A program made the position numbers and the translations under genes. From Phytohabitans suffuscus (GTDB lineage: Bacteria; Actinomycetota; Actinomycetes; Mycobacteriales; Micromonosporaceae), in assembly GCF_011764565.1 (NCBI RefSeq), contig NZ_AP022871.1:2600320-2664319 (forward strand): DNA of 64,000 bases, written 5' to 3'. Positions 35,848 to 47,886 of this stretch are shown piece after piece. Position 1 is the stretch's first letter; each line of letters begins with the position of its first letter. The notes beneath the pieces were generated by a model. The model saw nothing but the letters and a program-made list of their open reading frames with translations, had not been told where the DNA came from and ran no database searches.

Positions 35848-38199
35848 GTGACCTCACCTCTGGTGCGCTGGCTAGCCGGTATCTCCGCGGACGACCTCGC
35901 CGCCGTCCTGTCCCGCCGCCCCGAGGCGCTCGACCGGCCACAGGTGTCCAGCCTGACCGATCTGGCGAGCCGGCTCCAGGACCCCGACGCCGTGATGATG
36001 ACCGCCGGCACGCTGCCGCTGCCCGCGCTCCAGGTGGTGGAGGTGCTCCAGGCCCTGGGCTCCGAGCAGCACGAGGCCCGCGCGGGCCGGCAGCGCGGGC
36101 CGGCCGTCGGGCTCGACCAGCTCGCCGCCGCGCTCGGGCGCAAGCCGGACGACGCCGAGCTGGCCGCCACCCTCTCCGTGCTCACCCAGCGGGCCCTCGT
36201 CTGGCCGGACGGCGACCAGCTGCGGATGGCCGGTCCGCTGTGGAGCGCGTTCGAACACCCGCTCCAGCTCGGCCTCCCGGCGCACGCCCTCTTCGAGGGA
36301 GCCCCGGCCGCCGCGCTGTACGAGATCGCCGCGGCGCTGGGGCTGCCCCGCGGGCGTACCCGGGCAACCGCCCTTGCCGGCGTCTGCGCCGCACTGGCCG
36401 ACGGCGAGCGCGTGCGGTCGCTGATCGCGTCCGGCCCGGTCACGGTCCGCGACCTGCTCACGAAGGTCGCGTGGGAGGGCCCGCTGGTGATCGCGGGCTA
36501 CTACGACCGCCCGCGCAACGGCCCGCTCGCCTGGGCGGAGCGGCACGGCCTGCTGGTGTGGGACGGCTGGCAGCACGCGCAGATGCCGAGCGAGGTCGGG
36601 ATGGCGTTGCGCGGGCCGGACTGGCGGGCGCCCTTCGACCCCCTGCCGCCCGCCCCCGAGCTGGTCGACGTGGCGCCGGAGATGCTCCAGCGCGAGTCCG
36701 CCGCCGCGGCGACCACCGCGGTGGAGCAGGCTTCCGCACTGCTCGGCGCCGTCGCCGCGACGCCCGTCGCGCTGCTCAAGGCCGGCGGCGTCGGCGCCCG
36801 CGAGCTGCGCCGCCTGGCCAAGTCGGTCGGCTGCGGCGAGCCGGAGGTACGGCTGTGGCTGGAGCTGGCGTACGCGGCCGGCCTGGTCGGCGTCTCCGGG
36901 ATGCGGGTCGTGCCCACGGAGGCGTACGACGGGTGGTGCGCCGCCGACCCGACCGGGCGCCTGCTGCCGCTGCTGCGCGCCTGGCCACACCTGCCGGCCG
37001 CGCCGCTCGCCGGTGAAGGTTCGGCCGCGCTGGTCCGTGACGCGCTCGGGATGGCGGCGTACGACCTGCGCCCGGCCCTGCTGCAGGCCGCGTCCGAGCT
37101 GCCCGAGGGGCGGGGTGTGGCGGGCGGGCTCGCGGAGGTGCTCGCCTGGCGGCTGCCGATGCTGGCCGACGACCCGGCCGTGCTCGACGGGCTGTGGCGG
37201 GAGGCGCACCTCGTGGGTGCCGTGGCGCACGGCGCGCTGACACCGCTGGGCCGGGCGCTGCTCACCGGCGCCGCCCTCGACACGGCGATCTCCGCCCTGC
37301 TCCCGTCCGCGCTCGCCGAGGCCCTCTTCCAGAACGACCTCACCGCCGTCGTGCCCGGCACCCCCGCCGCGGCGCTCGCCACGCTCCTGGACACCGCCGC
37401 GGTCCGCGAGTCCGGCGGCGGGGCGGTCACCTGGCGCTTCTCGCCGGCCTCGGTGCGGGCCGCGCTCGACGCCGGCAACACGCCCGACGGGCTGCTGGCC
37501 GACCTCCGCGCGGCGGCGGTCGGCGGCGCGCTACCGCAGGTGCTGGAGTACCTGGTGGGCGACGTCGGGCGGCAGCACGGCCGGGTGCGGGTGCGGGCGG
37601 TCGGGTGCGTGATCCACGCCGAGGACCCCACGCTCGTCGCCGAGATAGCGGGCGCCCGGTCGCTGCGCCCGCTCGGGCTCACCGTGCTGGCGCCCACCGT
37701 GCTCGCCAGCACGCTGCCGGTGGCCGAGACGCTCGCCGCGCTGCGCTCGGCCGGATACGCGCCGTCGGGCGAGGACGCCGGCGGCGTCGGCATCGTGGAA
37801 CGCGCCGCGCGCCACCGGGTGCCGGCCCCACGCCGCGCGGCTCGCCACCGCCCACCTCGCACGCCCGCCGACCTGTCAGCACTGGCGCAGCGGCTGCTTT
37901 CGTCCTATGTGGACGAGCCTGAGGAGCCGGCGGTGCGCCCCACGCCGATGAGCGTCGCCCGCGACGTGCGCGACCACGCGGCACATCTCACGGCCGCGCA
38001 GCGGCTGCTGCTGATCGGCGCGGTCAGCCAGGGCACGCCGATCGAGATCTCGTACACCGACGGCGAAGGCGAGTCGACCCGGCGCGTCATCGAGCCGGCG
38101 GAGCTGGACGGGCCGAAGCTCTCGGCCTGGTGCCGGCTCCGCGACGACGAGCGCGTGTTCCTGCTGTCCCGGATCGAGTCGGTGTCGCCGGTGGGCTAG
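35848..38199 (+). CDS. Helicase-associated (XPB/Ssl2-like) domain protein
   Basis: From the GTG at 35848 the 783-residue protein begins VTSPLVRWLAGISADDLAAV, the winged-helix repeat region seen in actinobacterial helicase-associated proteins (Helicase_C_3). It ends with a WYL-like beta module (LIGAVSQGTPIEISYTDGEG). There are no helicase motor motifs, so it is not itself a helicase. Its biological role is not known; a nucleic-acid-binding function is inferred from the domains. The stop overlaps the convergent pruA stop. The open frame extends far upstream of the chosen start, antisense to the kinase gene. Confidence 0.82.
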   Translation: MTSPLVRWLAGISADDLAAVLSRRPEALDRPQVSSLTDLASRLQDPDAVMMTAGTLPLPALQVVEVLQALGSEQHEARAGRQRGPAVGLDQLAAALGRKPDDAELAATLSVLTQRALVWPDGDQLRMAGPLWSAFEHPLQLGLPAHALFEGAPAAALYEIAAALGLPRGRTRATALAGVCAALADGERVRSLIASGPVTVRDLLTKVAWEGPLVIAGYYDRPRNGPLAWAERHGLLVWDGWQHAQMPSEVGMALRGPDWRAPFDPLPPAPELVDVAPEMLQRESAAAATTAVEQASALLGAVAATPVALLKAGGVGARELRRLAKSVGCGEPEVRLWLELAYAAGLVGVSGMRVVPTEAYDGWCAADPTGRLLPLLRAWPHLPAAPLAGEGSAALVRDALGMAAYDLRPALLQAASELPEGRGVAGGLAEVLAWRLPMLADDPAVLDGLWREAHLVGAVAHGALTPLGRALLTGAALDTAISALLPSALAEALFQNDLTAVVPGTPAAALATLLDTAAVRESGGGAVTWRFSPASVRAALDAGNTPDGLLADLRAAAVGGALPQVLEYLVGDVGRQHGRVRVRAVGCVIHAEDPTLVAEIAGARSLRPLGLTVLAPTVLASTLPVAETLAALRSAGYAPSGEDAGGVGIVERAARHRVPAPRRAARHRPPRTPADLSALAQRLLSSYVDEPEEPAVRPTPMSVARDVRDHAAHLTAAQRLLLIGAVSQGTPIEISYTDGEGESTRRVIEPAELDGPKLSAWCRLRDDERVFLLSRIESVSPVG

Positions 38200-39827
38200 C
38201 CCATGTGGGGGTACGTGTGATCGGTCGGCGGGACGAACGTCTCCTTGATGGTCCGCGGCGACGTCCACCGGATCAGGTTGTGCCAGGAGCCGGCCTTGTC
38301 GTTGGTGCCGCTGGCCCGCGCGCCGCCGAACGGCTGCTGCCCGACGACCGCGCCGGTCGGCTTGTCGTTGATGTAGAAGTTGCCGGCCGCGTACCGCAGG
38401 GCGTCCGAGGCCCACTCGACGGCCCGCCGGTCGGTGGCGAAGACCGAGCCGGTCAGCGCGTACGGCGCGACCCCCTCGGCCTGCTTCACCACGTCTTCGA
38501 AGCGGGCGTCGTCGTAGACGTGCACGCCCAGGATCGGCCCGAAGTACTCGGTGGTGAAGACCTCGTGCCCGGGGTCGGCGCACTCGACGACCGTCGGCCG
38601 CACGAACCAGCCCTCGCTGTCGTCCGCGGTGCCGCCGGCGACGACGGTGCAGGAGGCGGAGTTCTTCACGAGGTCGAGCGCGGCGGCGTGCTTGGCGAAC
38701 GCCCGCGCGTCGATGACCGCGCCGCCGAAGTTGGCGAAGTCGGTGACGTCGCCGTACGACAGCGACTCGGCGGTCGCGGCGAGCCTGTCCCGCACGCCGC
38801 CTTCCCACAGCGACCGCGGCACGTACGCCCGGGAGGCCGCCGAGCACTTCTGGCCCTGGTACTCGAACGCGCCCCGCACCAGCGCGGTGACGAGCGCGTC
38901 CGGGTCGGCGCTGGCGTGGGCGACGACGAAGTCCTTGCCGCCGGTCTCGCCGACCAGGCGCGGGTACGTCCGGTAGCCGGTGAGGTTCTGCCCCACGGTC
39001 TGCCACAGCGTCTGGAACGTCTTCGTGGAGCCGGTGAAGTGGATGCCGGCCAGGTCGGGGTCGGCGAGCGTCACCTCGGACACCGCGATGCCGTCGCCGG
39101 TCACCATGTTGATGACACCGGACGGGAGGCCGGCCGCCTCGAAGAGGCGCATCGTGAAGTGCGCGGCGAACTGCTGCGTCGGCGAGGGCTTCCACACGAC
39201 CGTGTTGCCCATCAGCGCGGGCGCGGCCGGCAGGTTGGCGGCGATGGCGGTGAAGTTGAACGGGGTCACCGCGTACACGAAGCCTTCGAGCGGCCGGTGG
39301 TCGAACCTGTTCCACGTACCGGCCGAGGAGAGCGGCTGCTCGCCGAGGAGCTTCTGTCCGAAGTGGACATTGAAGCGCAGGAAGTCGACAAGCTCGCACG
39401 CGGAGTCGATCTCGGCCTGCTGCACCGACTTGGACTGGCCGAGGATCGTCGCGCCGTTGAGCGTGTCGCGCCACGGGCCGGCGAGGAGGTCCGCCGCGCG
39501 CAGGAAGATCGCGGCCCGGTCGGCGTACGAGAGGGCACGCCACATCGGTGCCGCCTTCTTGGCGGCCGTCACCGCCCCCGCGGCATCCGCGTTGGTTGCG
39601 TTGTGGGTGACTCCCAGCACATGCCGGTGCCGGTGCGGCTGCACCACGTCGATCGCCGCCCCGCCGGCCATGCGCTGCTCGCCGTCGATGGTCATGGTCA
39701 GCTCCGCGCGCTCACCCGAAAGCTCGGCGAGGCGGCGCTGGAGGCTCTCGCGCTCCGGGGTGCCGGGGGCGTATGTGCGTACCGGTTCGTTGTGCGGATC
39801 GGGTACGACGAAGGCGGCGTCCATCAT
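38196..39827 (-). CDS. pruA: L-glutamate gamma-semialdehyde dehydrogenase
   Basis: The 543-residue aldehyde dehydrogenase contains the cofactor region ITP-like VTPFNFTAIAANLPAAPALMGN, the glycine motif FTGSTKTF, the general-base glutamate in LVGETGGKD and the catalytic cysteine in YQGQKCSAASR. It oxidises glutamate semialdehyde to glutamate with NAD in the second step of proline breakdown. The proline dehydrogenase partner is not in the window. The ATG pair at 39827/39824 follows AGGAG. It converges with the helicase-associated gene with overlapping stop codons. Confidence 0.95.
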   Translation of the reverse strand: MMDAAFVVPDPHNEPVRTYAPGTPERESLQRRLAELSGERAELTMTIDGEQRMAGGAAIDVVQPHRHRHVLGVTHNATNADAAGAVTAAKKAAPMWRALSYADRAAIFLRAADLLAGPWRDTLNGATILGQSKSVQQAEIDSACELVDFLRFNVHFGQKLLGEQPLSSAGTWNRFDHRPLEGFVYAVTPFNFTAIAANLPAAPALMGNTVVWKPSPTQQFAAHFTMRLFEAAGLPSGVINMVTGDGIAVSEVTLADPDLAGIHFTGSTKTFQTLWQTVGQNLTGYRTYPRLVGETGGKDFVVAHASADPDALVTALVRGAFEYQGQKCSAASRAYVPRSLWEGGVRDRLAATAESLSYGDVTDFANFGGAVIDARAFAKHAAALDLVKNSASCTVVAGGTADDSEGWFVRPTVVECADPGHEVFTTEYFGPILGVHVYDDARFEDVVKQAEGVAPYALTGSVFATDRRAVEWASDALRYAAGNFYINDKPTGAVVGQQPFGGARASGTNDKAGSWHNLIRWTSPRTIKETFVPPTDHTYPHMG

Positions 39828-39969
39828 GGGCTCCTGTCAGGATCTCTGCGTTGTTCCATCCTTACATGTCGTGCCGGCGGAGACGGCCTGTCCCAGTGGG
39901 CTCCGCAGGCCGTCCTGGCCTGACGCGTACGCTGATAAGCTGCCGGGCTGCCCGGGTGAAGGGGAGACG

Positions 39970-40902
39970 ATGAGCGAAAAGTCCAGCGTCACCGAGGCCG
40001 CTCCGGTCGAGCGCGCCGACACGACCACGCCGGATGGCCCAGCGGCGTTCGGCGCCAGCGTTCTCGCGGTCATCGCGCTGGCCTGGCTCGCGGCGATGAT
40101 GTGGTCGTCACACGCCGAGATCACCTCCGGCGAGGGCACGCTCGCGATCACGTCCGCCGCCATGGCACTGCCGACCGTGATCTCCGCCGGCCTCGTCGCC
40201 GGCGCGGCCGCCAGCCTCGCGGTCGGCCACCTGCTCCGCCGGCTGCGGGCACTGCCGCGCTTCGCCGCCTCGGTCGGCGCCGGCCTGCTCGTCGGCGTCG
40301 TCGCGGCGATCGTGGTGATCTCCAGCTACGGCGGCGGTGAGGCCAGCACGGTGCTCGCCGGCACGCTGGCCGCCGCGGTCACGGCCGGCGGGGCGATCGC
40401 GGCCCTCCGGGCCCCCGCGGTCGTCGGCGCGGTCGTCAGCGCCGGGCTGGTGGTCTTCGCGGTCGAGCAGGTGCTGGACAACTTCCAACCCCACCTCATG
40501 TCGCTGTACGGCAGCAAGGACGACCCCTCCTCCCGGCTGAGCGCCTCCGGCTGGTCCGCACTCACGATCGCGGTGTGCACCGGGCTCGCCGCCGGGCTGG
40601 TGGCCTTCTTCTACCTGCGGCGGGCGGCCCGGCGGGCGGGCGACGACGCGGTGGCGCCGAAGTGGCCGGCGTACGCGATCGCCGGCGCGGGGCCGGGCCT
40701 GCTGCTGGTCGCCGCCGAGTTCATCATCCGCACGCTGGGCGCGGACGTGCTCGCGCTGGCCGGCTCGGTCAGCGAGGCGGACGCCACCGCGCAGCAGATG
40801 ATGGACAGCTCCCGGGTCAACAACGCGCTGGTGGTGCTCTTCGTGGGCGCGATCGTGACGATCGTGGCCTTCGGTCGCACGCTTCCCAGACGCGCCGACT
40901 GA
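39970..40902 (+). CDS. Integral membrane protein of unknown function
   Basis: The 310-residue protein has about eight hydrophobic helices and a short acidic N-terminus (MSEKSSVTEAAPVERADTTT). It has no recognisable catalytic motif. Comparable proteins occur in Micromonosporaceae as hypotheticals. The ATG follows a GGGGAG sequence. It is divergent from pruA and converges with the small gene at 40907. No function is proposed. Confidence 0.75.
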   Translation: MSEKSSVTEAAPVERADTTTPDGPAAFGASVLAVIALAWLAAMMWSSHAEITSGEGTLAITSAAMALPTVISAGLVAGAAASLAVGHLLRRLRALPRFAASVGAGLLVGVVAAIVVISSYGGGEASTVLAGTLAAAVTAGGAIAALRAPAVVGAVVSAGLVVFAVEQVLDNFQPHLMSLYGSKDDPSSRLSASGWSALTIAVCTGLAAGLVAFFYLRRAARRAGDDAVAPKWPAYAIAGAGPGLLLVAAEFIIRTLGADVLALAGSVSEADATAQQMMDSSRVNNALVVLFVGAIVTIVAFGRTLPRRAD

Positions 40903-40906
40903 CTCG

Positions 40907-41407
40907 CTAGGCGATCGTCTCCAGCTCGCTCACGTCGTACCACTCCAGCTCGTGGTCCTCGGCGCCGTCGACCGTGAACTGGGCGTCCGGGTCGCCGGCC
41001 AGCGCCTCTTCGACCACCCGCGCGGCCGCGGCGATGTCGTCGGCCGCGCCGGCGCTGTCGATGTGGATCGCGGCCACCGAGGCCAGCCGGACCGGGCTGG
41101 CCAGCCGCACCTCGCTGGAGCCGAGTTCGTTGTCTTCGCGGGCGACCGCGCCGGGCGGCAGGTCAGCCGAGACCACCACGCGCCGGCGGGGCACCACGGG
41201 GTCGTCGCGGAGCAGGCGGAGCGCGCCCTGGGCGGCCCGGGTGAAGGCGACGTACTCCAGCTCCTCCTCGTCGCCCTCCGCGTACCACTCGCGGAGCGCG
41301 GGCGTCACGGCGTGCGCCTCCGCGCCACTGATCTCACCTCGCTCGCGCAGCGCCGAGAGCATGGCGAGTGTCGCCGGGACGTACACCCGGATGAGCTGAT
41401 CTTGCAC
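40907..41407 (-). CDS. Conserved actinobacterial hypothetical (DUF6912-like)
   Basis: The 166-residue soluble protein begins with [20 protein letters not shown], followed by [24 protein letters not shown]. This resembles a short actinobacterial family of unknown function that I recall as DUF6912. It is strongly acidic and has no membrane helix or catalytic motif. It converges with the membrane protein gene, with only 4 bp between them. Confidence 0.7.
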   Translation of the reverse strand: MQDQLIRVYVPATLAMLSALRERGEISGAEAHAVTPALREWYAEGDEEELEYVAFTRAAQGALRLLRDDPVVPRRRVVVSADLPPGAVAREDNELGSSEVRLASPVRLASVAAIHIDSAGAADDIAAAARVVEEALAGDPDAQFTVDGAEDHELEWYDVSELETIA

Positions 41408-41465
41408 GCGCGGACCCCCCGGCCTCGACCCCCTTGTCGGTAGATGTCCTACACCCTCTAGTTGA

Positions 41466-41882
41466 TCAAAGATGAACCGGGGCCGTCAGCGGGTCGACCG
41501 GCCGCGCGACCAGGCCGTCCGCGGTCTCCACGGCGAAGCCCTCGCGGATCCAGTACTCGATGCCGCCGATCATCTCCTTGACCGCGTACCCCCGGCGGGC
41601 CAGCTCCAGCGCCGCCTTCGTGGCGCCGTCGCAGCCGGGCCCCCAGCAGTACGTCACGACCGGCCGGTCGCGGTCGAGGAGGCGGTCGCCGCGGACCGGG
41701 ATCATCGCGCGCGGCAGGTGGACGGCGCCGGGGACGTGCCCCTGGCGCCACGCGGCGAGGTCGCGGGTGTCGACGAGCGTGAAGCCGGGGTTGCCGCCGG
41801 CCAGCGCCGCCTGGACGTCGGAGACATCGGTCTGGAACGCCAGCCGGGCTTCGAACCAGGCGATGGCTTGCTGGTTGGTCAT
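41466..41882 (-). CDS. Rhodanese-like domain protein
   Basis: The 138-residue single-domain rhodanese contains [23 protein letters not shown] (CH2A-type motif) and the active-site loop [17 protein letters not shown] with a cysteine in the catalytic position. Such proteins transfer sulfur or bind small anions. The ATG at 41882 is chosen because the family begins there; an upstream extension lacks similarity. It is divergent from the Lrp-type regulator, which may control it. Confidence 0.88.
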   Translation of the reverse strand: MTNQQAIAWFEARLAFQTDVSDVQAALAGGNPGFTLVDTRDLAAWRQGHVPGAVHLPRAMIPVRGDRLLDRDRPVVTYCWGPGCDGATKAALELARRGYAVKEMIGGIEYWIREGFAVETADGLVARPVDPLTAPVHL

Positions 41883-41974
41883 GCTCTGACGGTACGGGTT
41901 TGATCTTGATTGCCACACCGCCGTCGCGCGGTAGTGAGCTTCACCCGCCGTTGTCTCGCCGGTAGTATCGGTCA

Positions 41975-42454
41975 ATGGCCGTGGAATCATCGGCGCTCGA
42001 CCCGACCGACTGGCGGATCCTCGACGCCCTGCAGGACGACGGGCGGATGAGCTTCGCCGACCTCGCCCGCGCGGTGGCGATGTCGCCGAGCGCGGTGGCC
42101 GAGCGGGTGCGCCGCCTGGAGGAGTCCGGCGTCATCACCGGCTACCGGGCCACGATCTCGCCGGAGCGCGTCGGCCTCTCGATCATGGCGTTCGTGCGCC
42201 TGCGCTACCCCACCGGCAACTACCGCCCGTTCCACACGCTCCTCGACTCGACGCCCGAGATCGTCGAGGCCCACCACGTGACCGGAGAGGACTGCTTCGT
42301 GCTCAAGGTGGTGGCCCGCTCGATGCGCCACCTGGAGGAGGTCGCCGGCCGGATCAGTGGCCTGGGTGCGGTTACGACCAGTGTCGTGTATTCGAGCCCA
42401 CTCGCGAGCCGTACGGTGGATTCGCAGGCTGTCGATGGCAAACTGAAGCAGTGA
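41975..42454 (+). CDS. Lrp/AsnC family transcriptional regulator
   Basis: The 159-residue protein has the AsnC helix-turn-helix (DWRILDALQDDGRMSFADLARAV and SPSAVAERVRRLEESGVI) and a C-terminal RAM ligand-binding domain with HHVTGEDCFVLKV. It should bind an amino acid and regulate nearby or distant metabolic genes. It overlaps the next small HTH gene by 4 bp (GTGA) and is divergent from the rhodanese gene. Confidence 0.93.
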   Translation: MAVESSALDPTDWRILDALQDDGRMSFADLARAVAMSPSAVAERVRRLEESGVITGYRATISPERVGLSIMAFVRLRYPTGNYRPFHTLLDSTPEIVEAHHVTGEDCFVLKVVARSMRHLEEVAGRISGLGAVTTSVVYSSPLASRTVDSQAVDGKLKQ

Positions 42455-42666
42455 CCGCCCGTTTCCTGCTGCTCTCGGACGTCGCGGCCGAGCTCAACGT
42501 CTCGGACTCGCAGGTCTACCACCTGGTCCGCAGCGGCGAGCTGCCCGCGATCAAGATCGGTGGGCGCGGCCAGTGGCGGGTGGAGCGGGCCAAGCTGGAG
42601 GAGTTCATCCAGCGCATGTATGCCGAGACCGCCGAGTGGGTGCAGGAGAACCCGCTGGTCGAGTGA
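42451..42666 (+). CDS. Small helix-turn-helix protein, BldC/excisionase type
   Basis: The 71-residue protein is a MerR-like single HTH domain: LLLSDVAAELNVSDSQVYHLVRSGELPAIKIGGRGQWRV, then a helical C-terminus. It resembles BldC-like developmental DNA-binding proteins of actinomycetes rather than phage excisionases, since it sits in a coupled operon with the Lrp-type gene. It probably binds DNA as a short regulator. Confidence 0.85.
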   Translation: MTARFLLLSDVAAELNVSDSQVYHLVRSGELPAIKIGGRGQWRVERAKLEEFIQRMYAETAEWVQENPLVE

Positions 42667-42679
42667 GCCCTGTCGGGGG

Positions 42680-42688
42680 TTATCCACA
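42680..42688 (+). promoter_or_regulatory. DnaA-box-like sequence TTATCCACA
   Basis: A perfect TTATCCACA lies 13 bp after the stop of the small HTH gene. It is the only copy noticed here, and there is no dnaA, dnaN or AT-rich unwinding region. It is more likely an isolated DnaA-binding site or chance than an origin. Confidence 0.3.
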
Positions 42689-42795
42689 GGTCGCTGGGGG
42701 TCGTTGACGGGCGGTTGGTCGTTGCCCGAGACTTGTTGGCTAACGGAGGTAAACAAAGGCAAACGCAAGATCGCTAACCCTGATCGGGGTGTTGC

Positions 42796-43389
42796 ATGAT
42801 CGCCAAAGTTCGCCCTGCCATCCGACTCCGGCCCGCGCCCGCCCTCGACCCGCCCTTCGACGACGAGATCGCGCCCCAGCTGTGGGACCAGCTCCCCCTC
42901 CAGCTCGACGGCGCCACCCGGCACCGCCGGCACGCCCCGATCCCGGTGCCCCGCGTCCGCTCCGGCATCCCGGCCATCCCCGCCCTGTCCACCGCCGACG
43001 ACACGTCCCCGCCCGCCCTGGCCGACGCGTCCGAGGAGGCCAAGCGCGCGGCCCGCCGCTTCCTCGACGTCTGCCTGGAGATCTTCAACGGCTACCGCCC
43101 GATCGCCCACATCCGCGGCCTGACGGGCTACAACGCCTCGGCGATCGTCGAGCAGATAGCCGCCTGCGTCGACCGCGCCGACGGCATCCGCCGCGCCCAC
43201 GACCCGAGCCGCGCCGTCACCGGCCCCCGCAGGTTCGTGATCCTGCGCCAGCTGCGCGTCTGCGAGCCGAGGCCCGGCGTCGCGGAGGGTGCGGCAGCGC
43301 TGGCCCTGCTCGGCCGCACGTGGGCGCTGGCGTTCCGTCTGGAGCGCAAGCGCGGCAGGTGGCAGTGCGCCACCATCCGCCTGGTCTGA
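42796..43389 (+). CDS. Rv3235 family protein
   Basis: The 197-residue protein matches the actinobacterial Rv3235 family: a Pro/Arg-rich N-terminus, then AKRAARRFLDVCLEIFNGYRPIAHIRGL and a C-terminal beta part with ALAFRLERKRGRWQCATI. The function is unknown. Its position next to secA is conserved in mycobacteria. The ATG start lies 129 bp after the HTH gene with no strong Shine-Dalgarno. Confidence 0.88.
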   Translation: MIAKVRPAIRLRPAPALDPPFDDEIAPQLWDQLPLQLDGATRHRRHAPIPVPRVRSGIPAIPALSTADDTSPPALADASEEAKRAARRFLDVCLEIFNGYRPIAHIRGLTGYNASAIVEQIAACVDRADGIRRAHDPSRAVTGPRRFVILRQLRVCEPRPGVAEGAAALALLGRTWALAFRLERKRGRWQCATIRLV

Positions 43390-43732
43390 CCCCACTCCCG
43401 GTCTCGCGCCACGGCAGCCCGTGCCCCGCCTGGTGGGCGCTGCCCGTGGCGCGCATCGCCCCCAGGGCGCTCATCTGCGAACGTGAGCGGTGGGCGCCCC
43501 GGGGCTCCAGTTACGGTCAGCTGTGCCCCGGTCCGTGTCACCTGCGGACCGCATGCTCCCGCGGGCACCGCTGCGGCCGGCGGCTCGCGGGGCTCGCCGA
43601 GACCCCGGCCTCCGCTGCCAGGCCCGCGCGACAAGCCCCGCGGGCGTCGCGGTGGCTCGAAAATCCCTTCGCGAACGGCGAAGGTCCCCGGCCACCGGGC
43701 GGCGGCTGGGGACCTTCGGTCGTGGCGTGCGG
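43390..43732. other. 343-bp convergent gap between Rv3235-like gene and secA
   Basis: No gene is supported. The main signal is the hairpin at 43680-43717 listed separately. The rest is GC-rich without recognisable repeats. Confidence 0.5.
43680..43717 (-). terminator. Hairpin after secA
   Basis: GAAGGTCCCC (43680-43689) pairs perfectly with GGGGACCTTC (43708-43717) across an 18-base GC-rich loop. It lies 16 bp past the secA stop, so it probably ends the secA transcript, and it may also serve the convergent gene. Confidence 0.7.
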
Positions 43733-46606
<2,874 letters not shown>

Positions 46607-46767
46607 GGGTCAACGCTCCCCTTGGACAGTCTGCCGAACCATCGTAGGCGCACCTTCGGCGCAACTGTCAGCCACGTCTCCGGCGATCGCGCCAAAGCGG
46701 ACATTTTGCCTGATAGGCAGTGCGTATTCGGTTATGGCCGTCGCGAACGGTACGGCAACATGGCCGC

Positions 46768-47886
46768 GTGGGGGCACAAGCGAACAGCCAACCGGAGATT
46801 AACGCTCAAGGGCTGGTCCTCCGGCCGTGGCGGGCCGAGGACGCCGAGGCGGTCCACCGGGCCTGCCAGGATCCGGCGATCCAGCGCTGGACCCGCGTGC
46901 CGTCGCCCTACCTCCCCGAGCACGCCCGCTACTTCGTCACCCGGCTCGCCCCGGCGGCGTGGCGGGAGGGCACCGGCGCGCCGTTCGCGGTCGTCGATCC
47001 CGACAGCGGCGACCTGCTCGCTTCGTGTGGCCTCGTCACGATCGACCGGGTGCTCTCCTCGGCCGAGGTGGGCTACTGGACCGCTCCCTGGGCCCGCGGC
47101 CGGGGCGTGGCCACCCGCGCGACCCGGGCGGTGGCCCGGTGGGCGTTCGAGTCGCTCGGCCTGCGACGGGTGGTGTGGCAGGCCGAGATCGGCAACCACG
47201 CTTCCCGGTTGGCCGCCCTGCGGGCCGGCTTCCGGGTCGAGGGCTACCTGCGGATGGCCGAGGACGGGCGCACCGGCTGGGTCGGCGCGCTGCTGCCCGG
47301 CGACCCGACGGAGCCCGTGCTCGACGAGCGGGTGGTGCGGCGGGCCCGGGTGTTCGGCGCGCCCCAGCCGGTGCTGCGGGCGGAGGGTGGCCTCCGGCTG
47401 CGCCCGCACGAGGCGCACGACGTGGACGCGATGATCGCCACCTGCCGTGACCCGGAGAGCGCGCGGTGGATCCCGCTGCCCCGGCCGTACGAGCGCGCCC
47501 ACGCCGAGGAGTTCGTGCGCAGCACGCCGGCCAAGTGGGCCCGGGGCGACGGCATGCGCTGCGCTGTCACCGATCCGGACGGCGCCTGGTCGGCCTCGAT
47601 CGAGCTGACCGTCTCGGCGGCCGACCCGCTCGTCGCCGAGGTGGGTTTCCTGGCCGCGCCCTGGGCGCGCGGGCGCGGGTACACCACGGCGGCGGTCACC
47701 GCCCTCTGCGAATGGGGCTTCCGGTCGCTCGGACTGGCCCGGATCGTGTGGCGGGCGCACGTGGGCAACGACGCCTCCCGGCGGGTCGCGGAGAAGGCGG
47801 GCTTCACGATCGAGGGCATGCAGCGTGCCGGCCTCGCCTACCACGGCGAGCGCCGGGACGCCTGGGTGGGAGGGCTCATCCCGTGA
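46768..47886 (+). CDS. Tandem GNAT acetyltransferase, gene 1
   Basis: The 372-residue protein has two GNAT domains in line. Each has the acetyl-CoA loop: ARGRGVATRATRAV in the first and ARGRGYTTAAVTAL in the second. Each ends with the NHASRLAALRAGF or NDASRRVAEKAGF motif of the RimJ/RimL group. It likely acetylates amino groups of proteins, peptides or small molecules; the acceptor is unknown. The GTG at 46768 begins at the correct family position. Its stop overlaps the next tandem-GNAT gene by 4 bp, suggesting an operon of duplicated enzymes. Confidence 0.85.
   Translation: MGAQANSQPEINAQGLVLRPWRAEDAEAVHRACQDPAIQRWTRVPSPYLPEHARYFVTRLAPAAWREGTGAPFAVVDPDSGDLLASCGLVTIDRVLSSAEVGYWTAPWARGRGVATRATRAVARWAFESLGLRRVVWQAEIGNHASRLAALRAGFRVEGYLRMAEDGRTGWVGALLPGDPTEPVLDERVVRRARVFGAPQPVLRAEGGLRLRPHEAHDVDAMIATCRDPESARWIPLPRPYERAHAEEFVRSTPAKWARGDGMRCAVTDPDGAWSASIELTVSAADPLVAEVGFLAAPWARGRGYTTAAVTALCEWGFRSLGLARIVWRAHVGNDASRRVAEKAGFTIEGMQRAGLAYHGERRDAWVGGLIP

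Noticed and set aside
42660..42720. Replication origin around the TTATCCACA site
   Set aside because: Only one DnaA box is seen, with no dnaA/dnaN genes and no AT-rich unwinding region.
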